A stretch of DNA of 64,000 nucleotides from Urbifossiella limnaea (GTDB lineage: Bacteria > Planctomycetota > Planctomycetia > Gemmatales > Gemmataceae): assembly GCF_007747215.1 (NCBI RefSeq), contig NZ_CP036273.1, positions 5,316,322 through 5,380,321 on the forward strand, in the 5' to 3' direction. Every line of letters begins with the position of its first letter. The stretch's first letter is position 1. Shown piece after piece: positions 8,827 through 17,814 of the stretch. The notes beneath the pieces are model-generated. The model had not been told where the DNA came from and did no database searches. It saw nothing but the letters and a program-made list of their open reading frames with translations. The translations under genes were made by a program, and so were the position numbers.

Positions 8827-10155
8827 TTATAGCCCGGAGCGCCAGTACGCGGGCAGGTTCGGCTTCGTCGCCCGGAGGATGCCGAGCACCGCGGCCCGGT
8901 CCGCCGCCGACAGGTGTGCGAACGCCGGCTCCTGGTTCGCCCCGGTGAGCACGTCGTACAGCTTCTTCACGACGTACTCGCGCATGGGGTCCGGCATGCG
9001 GTCGAACGACTCGGTATAGATCAGGTAGCTGCACGGGTGGCGGAACAGTCGCGTCTTCAGGTCGAACTGGCGGAGCGACCGGCCGGCCGCGTCGACCGGG
9101 CCGCGGGCGGCGAAGTCGCGGGCGAACGTCGTCGTCCCCTCCACCGGGCCGGTCAGCTTGGCCTCGCCGCTGAACAGCAGCGCCTTCACGAGGTCGTCGC
9201 CGGCCGAGGCGATCCGGCCCTTCACCGAGTCGTAGCGCGTGCCCGGCGGCTCCTTGAGGGCGCGGTTCAACTCGTCCTGGTAGTACAGTGCCGCCCGCGT
9301 CTCCAGCGTCGCCCGCGCGATGCGGTTGTGGACGGCGGCCTGGTGGCCGAGCACCATGAGGGCCACCACGTCGCTGTGCGGCGTCGGGTAGGCGCCGGTC
9401 GTGAAGAACCGCCGCAGGTCGGTGACGTTCTGGCTCGCCGGCTCCTCCCGCTCGTCGTCGTACCGGCCGCGGTGGGTGCGGTTGCCCATGTGCTCGAACG
9501 GGTGCCGGCCGGTGACGTACCACCCGCCCCACCGCTGATCGAACGGGCTCGTGTCGTCGGTGCGGTAGCTGCCGGAGCCGAGCATCGGCTCGCCGGTGCG
9601 GTCCGGGTGAACGGACCGCAGCAGGTGGCCGGGGAAGCCGCGGTTGGCGGACGAGGCGTGGCAGATCAGACACTGCTCCGTGTGCCGGTTGAACCGCGGC
9701 CGGTCGGCCGGCTCCTGGTCCAGCGTGTAGAAGCTGGTGCCGAGCACCGGGTCGGCGACGGACACCTCCAGCACGTCGCCGCGCTGGCAGTAGCCGACGT
9801 AGACGTCGTCGTTGAAGTAGAGCGCGCGCGGGGTACGCGGCCCGATACGCGACCGCTGCAGGCTGGTCCGCGAGAAGACGAACAGTTGCGACGACTCGGG
9901 GACACCGAACGCCTTGAGTACGGACCGGAGGTAGCCCTGCTCGTCGTCGCGGGTGAGCGTGACGCGGCCAGCGGCGACGTCTTTTTGCACGCGCGTGACG
10001 ACGTTGTCCGGCGTGGCCGTCTCGTAGTTGATCGGCGGCTGGTTCAGGTCGGTCGCGGCGGCCGGCGCGGCGAGCGAGGCCACGACGGCGGCGGCGGCGA
10101 GGAGGTGGGAGGTGGTCACGAGGCGGGTTCCGGCGGCGGGGCGAAAATCGGACAC
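8827..10155 (-). CDS. Secreted protein with a single CxxCH haem-type motif
   Basis: A 442-residue product with a signal peptide ending near AAPAAATD and one CLICH motif (about residue 164), the signature of covalent c-type haem attachment. Several Met and His residues could serve as the sixth ligand. The rest is alpha-rich and matches no family I recognise. The ATG at 10155 leaves 12 residues before the hydrophobic part; a GTG at 10119 (Val13) would give a more standard signal peptide. It probably works outside the cytoplasmic membrane, together with the downstream membrane protein, with which it appears co-transcribed. Confidence 0.72.
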   Translation of the reverse strand: MSDFRPAAGTRLVTTSHLLAAAAVVASLAAPAAATDLNQPPINYETATPDNVVTRVQKDVAAGRVTLTRDDEQGYLRSVLKAFGVPESSQLFVFSRTSLQRSRIGPRTPRALYFNDDVYVGYCQRGDVLEVSVADPVLGTSFYTLDQEPADRPRFNRHTEQCLICHASSANRGFPGHLLRSVHPDRTGEPMLGSGSYRTDDTSPFDQRWGGWYVTGRHPFEHMGNRTHRGRYDDEREEPASQNVTDLRRFFTTGAYPTPHSDVVALMVLGHQAAVHNRIARATLETRAALYYQDELNRALKEPPGTRYDSVKGRIASAGDDLVKALLFSGEAKLTGPVEGTTTFARDFAARGPVDAAGRSLRQFDLKTRLFRHPCSYLIYTESFDRMPDPMREYVVKKLYDVLTGANQEPAFAHLSAADRAAVLGILRATKPNLPAYWRSGL

Positions 10156-10210
10156 GTTTGTCCGATTACATCATACCCGCGCCGCCGGGCCGGTCAAGGT
10201 GCTGGATCGG

Positions 10211-10684
10211 TTACGGGACGACCTCGCCGGTCTCCTTCTTGTTCGGCTGCCGGGTCGCGGCCTCGGCGGGCACGTCGAAGTCCTTCGTCTGGCTTTCCTT
10301 CGCCAGGTCCACGGTGAATTCGTAGCGGGGGAACAGCGCCTTGATGGTGACCTCGCCGGACGTGTCGCCCTTGTCCTTGCCGCCCGCGGCGCTCGGGTCG
10401 TAGCCCTCAATGGCGATGATGGCGGGGCCGCCGCCGAAGCCGCGCCCGCCGGACGCGGACGTGTCGTACACCCCGGCCTTGATGTCGGCGAACCCGGACG
10501 CGCCGGAATTCCCCTTGGACCCGTCGGGGCTGAAGTAGATTCTGCCGGCCGCGACCGGTTGCCCCTTGAACGTGACTTTCCCCTGGAGACGGTAGCCCTT
10601 CCCGTCACCGCAGCCGACGACGAGCACGGCCAGGGCCAGCGCGGGGAGGCTGGGGAAGAGTCGCGTGCGGACGACCGTGGTCAT
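10211..10684 (-). CDS. Small lipoprotein, carboxypeptidase-regulatory-like
   Basis: A 157-residue lipoprotein with lipobox LVVGC (Cys about 25). It is followed by GKVTFKGQPVAAGRIYFSPD, a pattern typical of planctomycete lipoproteins with a short beta-sandwich fold resembling carboxypeptidase regulatory domains. The C-terminus is Lys/Glu/Pro-rich. It lies directly downstream of a DUF1559 prepilin-like gene on the same strand (about 87 bases apart), a pairing common in planctomycete genomes. Function is unknown, probably at the cell envelope. Confidence 0.78.
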   Translation of the reverse strand: MTTVVRTRLFPSLPALALAVLVVGCGDGKGYRLQGKVTFKGQPVAAGRIYFSPDGSKGNSGASGFADIKAGVYDTSASGGRGFGGGPAIIAIEGYDPSAAGGKDKGDTSGEVTIKALFPRYEFTVDLAKESQTKDFDVPAEAATRQPNKKETGEVVP

Positions 10685-10771
10685 GCTGTTGCTCCCCGGC
10701 GGGGCCGGAGTGGGAGGGGTAGGAACGAAGGACCACGCCCGGCCGGGACCGGGCGGGGTCCGGGGGGCGGG

Positions 10772-11752
10772 TCACTGGTCGAGCGAGGCGACCTCGCCGG
10801 AGTTCATACTCGCGGACGCCTTGTAGATGGCGAGGTCGATCGAGTTTCGCAGGAATCGGACGGTGCCGTCGCCGAGGGCGACGTTGCACCCGCCGGTGTG
10901 GTTGCTGCCGAAGCTGAGTTCGTTGAAGTTGTTGCTCCCGTTGTACGTCGTCGAGTTGGGCGGGAACGAGACGCACTTCGCGGCCCCCGCCCCGCCGTTG
11001 TTCCCGCGGATCCAGGAGCGGTACTGGTTGACGTTATTCAGCGGGATGACCGAGATCTCTCCGACCATGATTGTGTTCGAGGTGCCGTCCCTCACGTCCG
11101 TGAGCCGGACGATCCGGTTCGTACTCACGCTGCCGGCGCTCTGCCGGACCTGACTCAGCATGCCGTGGGCCGACCACGCCCCGTTGGCGCCTACGTTTCC
11201 GACGGTGTAGCTGAAGGTCGATCCGTTCACCACGTTGGCGGTCGGGTTCGAGGCCCCGGCCGGCCCCATGACCCCGTAGTAGTGGGTGGACGGGTTCGTG
11301 GTCAGGTTCGTGTTCGGGTCGAGGAACTGCGACGGCGGCGGGCCGGACGGGCAGTAGTGCGTCGGGACGACGTTCGCCCCGACCGCGGCGTTCACCGGGT
11401 TGTTGTACGCGAGGGCGAAGTTGTACCGGGTGTAGAGCGCGTTCTGTTCCATGTAGGGGAGGTTGAACACCATCCAGCTGGTGCCCCGGATGAACGCCGT
11501 GTTGCCGGCCGGGTTCGGTACGGGCAACACGTCTTCTTGGGCACCGGGCGGTAACTGGTTGTTCGCGTCGTGGTACCCGTGTAGGGCGAGCGCGTGTTGC
11601 TTGAGGTTGTTCGCGCACTTGGCGCGGGCCGCGGCCTCGCGGACCTTCTGGACGGCCGGCAGGAGGAGCCCGATCAGGATGGCGATGATGGCGATGACGA
11701 CCAGCAACTCGATAAGCGTAAACGCACGTCGGCGGAATGTTGGAGAGCGCAT
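10772..11752 (-). CDS. DUF1559 prepilin-type N-terminal methylation protein
   Basis: A 326-residue protein that starts with a type IV pilin-like leader: RRRAFTLIELLVVIAIIAIL, with a hydrophobic helix and the conserved Glu five residues after the predicted processing site. LLPAVQKVREAAARAKCANN follows, then a beta-rich globular domain. The C-terminus contains DGTVRFLRNSID, the usual end of the DUF1559 family, which is greatly expanded in planctomycetes. Processing would need a prepilin peptidase, not seen here. It could form pseudopilin fibres or be a secreted envelope protein; the role is unproven. Confidence 0.9.
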   Translation of the reverse strand: MRSPTFRRRAFTLIELLVVIAIIAILIGLLLPAVQKVREAAARAKCANNLKQHALALHGYHDANNQLPPGAQEDVLPVPNPAGNTAFIRGTSWMVFNLPYMEQNALYTRYNFALAYNNPVNAAVGANVVPTHYCPSGPPPSQFLDPNTNLTTNPSTHYYGVMGPAGASNPTANVVNGSTFSYTVGNVGANGAWSAHGMLSQVRQSAGSVSTNRIVRLTDVRDGTSNTIMVGEISVIPLNNVNQYRSWIRGNNGGAGAAKCVSFPPNSTTYNGSNNFNELSFGSNHTGGCNVALGDGTVRFLRNSIDLAIYKASASMNSGEVASLDQ

Positions 11753-11925
11753 CCAGAACCTCGGAGATGGGAGACGAGTCGGAACGAGAACGGAGACCAG
11801 GAGGAAATTCTAACCCACGGTCCTCCGAGAGGAGAGCCCATTTTCATCATTTTTTTACGGCCCCCGGCCGCGGTTGACACGCCTCCCGCGGACCGGCTAC
11901 AGTCCCGCCCCACCCGGAGGGCGCC

Positions 11926-12978
11926 GTGCGGCCGGAGACGTTCCACGCCATCGTCCGCGGCGACCGGAGCGGGCCGCTGGCGGCGGCGGCCCGGCTCGGG
12001 CTGTGGGCGGCGAGCGGCCCGTACCGCCTCGGCGTGTGGTGGCGGAACCGCGGCTACGACCGCGGCCGCCGACCCGTCGTTCGCGCCGGCGTGCCGGTCG
12101 TGAGCGTCGGCAACCTGACGCTCGGCGGTACCGGGAAGACGCCGTGCGTCGAGTACGTGGCCGGGTTCTACCGCGACATCGGGTTGCAGGCGGCGATCCT
12201 GAGCCGCGGCTACGGCGCGGCCGCGGGGCCGAACGACGAGGCACTTGTTCTCGAAGAGAACCTGCCGGACGTGCCGCACCTGCAAGACGCCGACCGGGCC
12301 GCGGCGGCTCTGCGGGCGGTCGAGGAACTGGAGAGCGAGGTGCTGGTGCTCGACGACGGCTTCCAGCACCGCCGCCTGCACCGCGACCTTGACGTCGTGC
12401 TGATCGACGCCACGCTGCCGCCGCACCGCGACCGGATGTTCCCGCGCGGCACCCTGCGTGAGCCCGAGGCGAACTTGAAGCGTGCGGCGGTGGTGCTGCT
12501 GACGCGCTGCGACCAGGCGCCCGACGCGGACGCCACCCGCACCCGGCTGACGACACGCTTCCCGCACCTGACTGTGGCGACGAGCGAGCACCGGCCGATT
12601 GAACTGCTGGGAGGCGACGTACCCGAACCGGTCGAGAGCCTGCGCGGGAAGGTGGTGGCCGGGTTCGCCGGGATCGGCAGTCCGCCCGCCTTCCGCCGCA
12701 CGCTCGAATCGCTCGGCGCAACGGTGGCGGACTTCCGGGCCTACCCGGACCACCACCCGTACACCCGGGCCGACGTGGACGACCTGCGGGCGTGGGCGGC
12801 GCGGCTGCCCCCGGACGCCCTGGTGGCGACGACGCAGAAGGACTGGGTGAAGCTGCGGCTGCCCGAGTTGGCCGGCCGACCGCTGCGGGCGGTGCGCGTC
12901 GGCCTCGCGGTCCGCGACGGCCGGGACGCTTTCGAGGCGGCTCTCGCGCGCGTCGTAACCGGCGAGCGGCCGGAGTAA
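11926..12978 (+). CDS. lpxK: Tetraacyldisaccharide 4'-kinase (lipid A)
   Basis: LpxK phosphorylates the 4' position of the lipid A disaccharide at the inner face of the cytoplasmic membrane. The 350-residue product has the usual length. It carries the P-loop GGTGKTP (67-73), the segment ILSRGYG after it, VLDDGFQHRRLHRDLD as the family signature, and the late TTQKDWVKL block. The N-terminal hydrophobic stretch is the membrane anchor. It opens a same-strand block of envelope-sugar genes (hldE, waaF, two kinases, a WaaG-like transferase). This shows that the organism makes a lipid A-based outer layer; other lpx genes must lie elsewhere. Confidence 0.93.
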   Translation: MRPETFHAIVRGDRSGPLAAAARLGLWAASGPYRLGVWWRNRGYDRGRRPVVRAGVPVVSVGNLTLGGTGKTPCVEYVAGFYRDIGLQAAILSRGYGAAAGPNDEALVLEENLPDVPHLQDADRAAAALRAVEELESEVLVLDDGFQHRRLHRDLDVVLIDATLPPHRDRMFPRGTLREPEANLKRAAVVLLTRCDQAPDADATRTRLTTRFPHLTVATSEHRPIELLGGDVPEPVESLRGKVVAGFAGIGSPPAFRRTLESLGATVADFRAYPDHHPYTRADVDDLRAWAARLPPDALVATTQKDWVKLRLPELAGRPLRAVRVGLAVRDGRDAFEAALARVVTGERPE

Positions 12979-13011
12979 GTCGGCTGTTCCACCGCCCATG
13001 TGGTGTGCGAG

Positions 13012-14490
13012 ATGACCGACCTTATCGACCTGGTCCACCGGCTCGGCCGCCCGCGCGTGCTGGTGGTCGGCGACGTGATGCTCGACCGCTACGTCTGGGG
13101 CAACGCCGAGCGCATCAGCCAGGAAGCGCCGGTGATCCTGCTGCGCGCCGACCGCCGCGAGGAACGCCTCGGCGGCGCCAGCAGCGTCGCCACCATGCTC
13201 GCCGCGCTCGGCGCCGAGACGAGTCTGGTCGGCGTCGTCGGCCCGGACGCGGACGGCCTCCGTTCGCGGCAGATGCTCTCCGACCTGGGGATCGACGCGG
13301 ACGGCGTTCGCACCGACGCGAACCGGCCGACGACGGTGAAGGAGCGCTACATCGGCCGCGCCCAGGCCAAGCACCCGCAGCAGATGATCCGCGTGGACTA
13401 TGAGGATCGCTCGGCCCTCGACGCCGCCGTGGAGCGTGACCTGGCCGCGGTGCTGGAGGCGAAACTGCGGGCCACCGACATCGTGCTCGTGAGCGACTAC
13501 GACAAGGGCGTCTGCACCCCCGGCCTGCTCCAGAATCTGATCGCCGCCGCGAAGGCCCGCGGGGTGCGGGTGATCGCCGACCCGACCCGCGGCGGCGACT
13601 ACGCCAAGTACCGCGGTTGTGCCTCGATGACGCCGAACCGCCTCGAAGCCGGCCTCGCCGTCGGCCGAACGATCGAAACTCACGCCGACGCGCTGCGGGC
13701 CGCGGCCGACCTGCGCGACCGGCTCGGCCTCGAAGCCGGCATCGTCACACTGGACAAGGACGGCATGGCCCTGGCCCACGGCGACGGGCGTTCCGTCGTG
13801 TTCCCAACCCGGCCGCGGCAGGTGTACGACATCACCGGCGCCGGCGACATGGTGATGGCGACACTGGGCTTGGCCCTCGCCGCCGGCGCCGACTACGACC
13901 CGGCCATCCGCCTGGCGAACGTCGCGGGCGGCCTGGAAGTCGAGAAGATCGGCGTTGCCACGGTCAGCCGCGAGGAGATACTCGCCGACCTGTTCCGCAC
14001 CGCGGAGCGGGCGCCCGGCGCCGGCAAGTCGTTGCCGCTACCGCAGCTACTCACCGAGCTGGACCGCCGGCGGCAAGCCGGCCAGCGAGTCGCCTTCACC
14101 AACGGCTGCTTCGACGTGCTGCACGCCGGCCACGTCCAGTACCTGCACGAGGCCCGGGCGCAGGCCGACTGCCTGGTCGTCGGACTTAACAGCGACGCCA
14201 GCGTCCGACACCTGAAGGGGCCGACGCGCCCGGTGAACGCCGCCGACGCCCGCGCCCTGGTGTTGGCCGGGTTGCAGGACGTGGACTACGTGTGCGTGTT
14301 CGCCGAGGCGACGCCGCTCGCGCTGATTCGTGCCGTGCGGCCGGACGTGCTGGTGAAGGGGGCCGACTACCGCAAGGACGAGGTGGTCGGCGCCGACGTG
14401 GTGGAGGCGGCCGGCGGCCGCGTCCACCTCGCGGGGTTGCGGCCGGGCGTGTCCACGACGACGATCATCGACCGGATGCGGGCCGCGTAA
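13012..14490 (+). CDS. hldE: Bifunctional heptose-7-P kinase / heptose-1-P adenylyltransferase
   Basis: HldE makes ADP-heptose for the lipopolysaccharide inner core. The N-terminal PfkB-type kinase domain (about 1-325) has LVVGDVMLDRYVWG, the GG substrate signature LGGAS and the catalytic block DITGAGDM (Asp279 as general base; Met replaces the more usual Thr next to it). The C-terminal nucleotidyltransferase domain has TNGCFDVLHAGH (HxGH about 371-374) and GLNSDASVRHLKG. Length matches the fused form. An ATG at 13012 is chosen; GTG codons at 13000 and 13003 are alternatives. The D,D-heptose-1,7-bisphosphate phosphatase and the epimerase are not in this window. Confidence 0.93.
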   Translation: MTDLIDLVHRLGRPRVLVVGDVMLDRYVWGNAERISQEAPVILLRADRREERLGGASSVATMLAALGAETSLVGVVGPDADGLRSRQMLSDLGIDADGVRTDANRPTTVKERYIGRAQAKHPQQMIRVDYEDRSALDAAVERDLAAVLEAKLRATDIVLVSDYDKGVCTPGLLQNLIAAAKARGVRVIADPTRGGDYAKYRGCASMTPNRLEAGLAVGRTIETHADALRAAADLRDRLGLEAGIVTLDKDGMALAHGDGRSVVFPTRPRQVYDITGAGDMVMATLGLALAAGADYDPAIRLANVAGGLEVEKIGVATVSREEILADLFRTAERAPGAGKSLPLPQLLTELDRRRQAGQRVAFTNGCFDVLHAGHVQYLHEARAQADCLVVGLNSDASVRHLKGPTRPVNAADARALVLAGLQDVDYVCVFAEATPLALIRAVRPDVLVKGADYRKDEVVGADVVEAAGGRVHLAGLRPGVSTTTIIDRMRAA

Positions 14491-14514
14491 CGAAGTTGGC
14501 TCACGGGTTCACGG

Positions 14515-15585
14515 ATGAACCGGATCGCACTGTTCCTGCCGAACTGGGTCGGCGACGTGGTGATGGCCACGCCGGCGATCCGCGCCGTGCGCGCGGCCTA
14601 CCCCGCCGCCGAGTTGCTGGCGGTGTGCAAGCCCTACGTCGCCGACGTGGTCGCCGGCGCGCCGTGGTTCCGCGACGTGATCCGCTTCGACAAGTCGGGG
14701 CCACGCGACCAACGCTTCTGGGCCGTCGCCCGCCGACTCCGGTCCGAACGAATCGACGCCGCGCTGTTGTTCCCGAACTCCTTCCGCGCGGCACTCCTCG
14801 CCCGGCTCGGCGGCTGCGGCCGCGTCGTCGGCTTCAGCCGCTACGGCCGCGGCTTCCTCCTCAGTCCGCCGAAACTCGACGCGACGACGGAGCGCGGCCG
14901 GTTCGTGCCGACGCCGATCATCGACGACTACAACCGCCTCGCCGTGGCGCTCGGGTCGGCCGACCCCGGCCACCGCATGGAGCTGTTCACGACCCCCGCC
15001 GACGAGGCCACCGCGGACGCGGTGTGGAAGCAGTTCGGCCTCGGGCGGTACGGCCGCGTGGCGCTCTTGAACCCCGGGGCGGCGTTCGGCGCGGCGAAGT
15101 TCTGGCCCGGCGACTCGTTCGCCGCCCTGGCCCGGATGCTGGTGCAGCGCACCGGCGCCGGCGTGCTGGTGCTGTGCGGCCCGGCCGAGCGCGAGCTGGC
15201 CCGCCGCATCGCCGAGACGAGCCGCAGCCCGCACGTCTACTCGCTCGCTGACAATCCCCTGTCACTGGGCCTGACGAAGGCCGTCGTTCGCCGCTCCGAC
15301 CTGCTGGTGACGACGGACAGCGGCCCGCGGCACTTCGCTGCCGCGTTCGACCGGCCGGTGGTGACGATCTTCGGCCCGACGCACCTGGAGTGGACGGAGA
15401 CGTACTTCCCGAAAGCGGTCAACTTGCGGCTGAAGGTGCCGTGCGGGCCGTGTCAGCAGCGCGTCTGCCACCTCGACCACCGCTGCATGACGGGCATCAC
15501 ACCGGACGCGGTGTTCGCCGCCGCGGCCGGGTTGCTGGGTCGATTCCCACTGCCGCTGAGCGCGGAGGTGCGCCGTGCCGCCTAG
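14515..15585 (+). CDS. waaF: ADP-heptose:LPS heptosyltransferase (WaaF-like)
   Basis: A GT9-family transferase that adds heptose to the lipopolysaccharide inner core on the cytoplasmic face. The N-terminus has the typical PNWVGDVVMATPAIRAVRAA. The second Rossmann half carries LNPGAAFGAAKFWP and the sugar-nucleotide pocket TTDSGPRHFAAAF followed by TIFGPTHLEWT. A Cys-rich segment near the end (CGPCQQRVCHLDHRC) is seen in several WaaF proteins and may bind metal. Its C-terminus overlaps the next gene by 11 bases, so translation is coupled. Whether it acts as transferase I or II is not decided by sequence alone; the motifs favour II. Confidence 0.9.
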   Translation: MNRIALFLPNWVGDVVMATPAIRAVRAAYPAAELLAVCKPYVADVVAGAPWFRDVIRFDKSGPRDQRFWAVARRLRSERIDAALLFPNSFRAALLARLGGCGRVVGFSRYGRGFLLSPPKLDATTERGRFVPTPIIDDYNRLAVALGSADPGHRMELFTTPADEATADAVWKQFGLGRYGRVALLNPGAAFGAAKFWPGDSFAALARMLVQRTGAGVLVLCGPAERELARRIAETSRSPHVYSLADNPLSLGLTKAVVRRSDLLVTTDSGPRHFAAAFDRPVVTIFGPTHLEWTETYFPKAVNLRLKVPCGPCQQRVCHLDHRCMTGITPDAVFAAAAGLLGRFPLPLSAEVRRAA

Positions 15586-16894
15586 CGTGCTCGAAGCCCC
15601 GGCCCGCGCCGCCGGCTGGGTCGAGGTGCATCCCGACTTCGCCGACCGGCTCGAAGCTGCCACCGCGACCGAGCTGCTGGAGTTGCCCGGCGAGGTGGTG
15701 AGCGGCCACCCGGACCGGCACGTCGTGCGCGTCGAGCTGCCGGGCTGGGAGCGGCCGCTGTACCTGAAGCGGCAGCACCGCGTGACGTGGAAGGAACGCT
15801 TCCGGCAGTGGCGGGCCGGCTTCGGCTGGCGGTCGCGCTGCGGGCGGGAGGCGGAGCTGCTGAAGCAACTCGCGGCCGCGGGTCTGCCGGCGCCGCGCTG
15901 GGTGGCCCACGGCGAGGACGGCCGCGGGCGGGCGTTTCTCCTTGTCGAAGAATTGAGCGACGCGGTCGAGCTGCGGCAGGCACTTCACCCAGATGCAGGC
16001 GGGCTCGGCCGCGCGGTCGCCGCCCTCCACGACGCGGGGTTCGACACCCCTGACCTGACGGCGAAGCACGTGTTCATCGGTGAGGAAGTCACCCTGATCG
16101 ACTGGCAATCTGCCCACCGCGGGCCGGCTGTAGCTGTTGGGGCTCGGCTGCGAGCGATTGCGGCACTGCACGCCTCGCTCGCCGATTATCTGGCGACACC
16201 ACGGGAGCGCCTTCGGTTCCTGCGGGCGTACTCCCGAGCGGCCAATCTGCCGATCGACGCCCGCGCCGTCGAACGACTCGCCACTACTGCCCGGCAGCGC
16301 CGCTCGATCCGCGACCAACGACAACCCGTTGTCACCGCCGTTGGCCAGCGGCTCGTCTGGCTCGCGGGTGAGGCGGTGTGCGCCGTCCCCGCCGTCGCCG
16401 AGACGTGGCCCCGCCCCGCAGTGTGTGCCCCGTTCTACGGCGACGACGCGGGCATTCGGCGTGTCACGCTCCCGGACGGCCGCCCCGCCGAACTCGTCAC
16501 CGGAACGTCGTTTTCGCCGGCGGCCCGCTTTCGGGCTTGGCTGCGCGGAAGGCCCTGGCGATCGCCGGGTGCGACCCTCGGCCGCGTCCTGTTCCACCTG
16601 GAGCGGTACGGGCTGCCCGCGCCGCGGCTCCTCGCCTTCGGCCAGCGCCTCACCGGCCCCGCGTCCGCCGACTGGTTCGCGCTGTACGAGCCGCCAGCCG
16701 GTCAACCGCTCGCCGACTGGCTCGCCACGAGCCCGAGCGCCGAGCGCCGTGAAGCCGTAACCCGGCAGTGCGAGCGGCTGACGACCCAACTGCGTGACGC
16801 GAGTTGTGAACCGGCCGGCCCCGTGTTCTGGGTTGACGCCGACGGCCGCGTCACCGTCGGCGGCGTGCGGCACGTCCGGATCGTGAGAGGCTGA
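15575..16894 (+). CDS. LPS sugar kinase (InaA/Kdo-kinase-like), tandem lobes
   Basis: A 439-residue protein of the LPS kinase superfamily. The first half has LYLKRQHRVTWKERF, a predicted catalytic stretch LTAKHVFIGEEVTLIDWQSA and VEELSDAVEL as hinge. The second half (about 265-439) repeats the N-lobe pattern: RAWLRGRPWRSPGATLGR then YGLPAPRLLAFG, parallel to RAGFGWRSRCGREAELL and AGLPAPRWVAHG in the first half. It lacks an obvious catalytic Asp, so it looks like a degenerate second kinase. GTG start at 15575 overlapping waaF; it abuts the waaP-like gene. It probably phosphorylates a core sugar (Kdo or heptose); the substrate is inferred from context. Confidence 0.8.
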   Translation: MPPSVLEAPARAAGWVEVHPDFADRLEAATATELLELPGEVVSGHPDRHVVRVELPGWERPLYLKRQHRVTWKERFRQWRAGFGWRSRCGREAELLKQLAAAGLPAPRWVAHGEDGRGRAFLLVEELSDAVELRQALHPDAGGLGRAVAALHDAGFDTPDLTAKHVFIGEEVTLIDWQSAHRGPAVAVGARLRAIAALHASLADYLATPRERLRFLRAYSRAANLPIDARAVERLATTARQRRSIRDQRQPVVTAVGQRLVWLAGEAVCAVPAVAETWPRPAVCAPFYGDDAGIRRVTLPDGRPAELVTGTSFSPAARFRAWLRGRPWRSPGATLGRVLFHLERYGLPAPRLLAFGQRLTGPASADWFALYEPPAGQPLADWLATSPSAERREAVTRQCERLTTQLRDASCEPAGPVFWVDADGRVTVGGVRHVRIVRG

Positions 16895-17814
16895 TGGACC
16901 CGACCACGCGAACCCCGGCCTCCGCACGGTTCCTGCCGACCGTCCGCGACCCCGTCTCGTCGCTGTGGCACCGGCTCCGTAACGGCACGCGCCTCCTCCG
17001 CCACGAGCCCGACTGGAACCGCCTCGCCGGCGACGACTGGCCCGACCGCGTGATGACGGACCCGGTCACCGACCGGCTCCACGAGAAGCAGGGCCGCAGC
17101 ATCGGCCGGCTGATCCTGACGCAGGGCCGGTCGCGGCTCGGCGTGTACCTGAAGCGGCACTACCGCCTGGGCTGGGTCCGCGGCCTGCTGGCGACACTGT
17201 TCCCCAACCGGGCGTGGTCGCCGGGTCTCGAAGAGTGGCAGCGGCTGAAGTGGGCGCGCGACGCCGGCTTCCCGGTGCCGCGGGCCGTCGCCGCGGGGCA
17301 GTACGTCGGGCCGGGCTTCCGCTTGCAAGGGTTCCTCGCCGTCGAAGAGTTGTACGGCATGCTGCCGCTCCACGAGGCGGTCCCGCTCGCCGCCGAGCGC
17401 CTCGACGCGGCCGCGTTCGCCCGCTGGAAGTGCGGCCTGACCGCGGAACTGGTTCGACTGTCTCGCCGGCTGCACGACCAGAAGTGGTTCCACAAAGACC
17501 TGTACTTCTGCCACTTCTACGTGCCCGAGGATCTGACCCGCCGCGTGCCCGAGGGGTGGCCCGGCCGCGTGTTCATGATCGACCTGCACCGCTTGGACCG
17601 ACACCCGCTGCGGGCGCTGTGGTTCCGCATCAAAGACCTCGGCCAGCTGCTGTACTCGTCGGACGTGGCCGGCGTCACGGCGCGGGACCGGGTGCGGTTC
17701 TGGAAGCTGTACGGCGGCGGCTCACTCCTGCGGCGGTTCGTGACATGGAAGTGGAAGCTGTACCGCCGCAACCACCGGCGGCGGCAGTCGGTGGCCCCCC
17801 GGAGCGCGGCGTGA
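16894..17814 (+). CDS. waaP: LPS core heptose kinase, WaaP/RfaP-like
   Basis: A 306-residue kinase. It has LGVYLKRHYRLGWVRGLLA near the N-lobe, FLAVEELYGMLPLHEAV as hinge, the catalytic block WFHKDLYFCHFYV (closely matching WaaP proteins) and VFMIDLHRLDRHPL as the metal-binding segment. WaaP phosphorylates heptose I of the inner core, which stabilises the outer membrane through cation bridges. The ATG overlaps the previous stop by one base and its own stop overlaps the next ATG by one base (both TGATG), so the three genes are tightly coupled. Confidence 0.9.
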   Translation: MDPTTRTPASARFLPTVRDPVSSLWHRLRNGTRLLRHEPDWNRLAGDDWPDRVMTDPVTDRLHEKQGRSIGRLILTQGRSRLGVYLKRHYRLGWVRGLLATLFPNRAWSPGLEEWQRLKWARDAGFPVPRAVAAGQYVGPGFRLQGFLAVEELYGMLPLHEAVPLAAERLDAAAFARWKCGLTAELVRLSRRLHDQKWFHKDLYFCHFYVPEDLTRRVPEGWPGRVFMIDLHRLDRHPLRALWFRIKDLGQLLYSSDVAGVTARDRVRFWKLYGGGSLLRRFVTWKWKLYRRNHRRRQSVAPRSAA

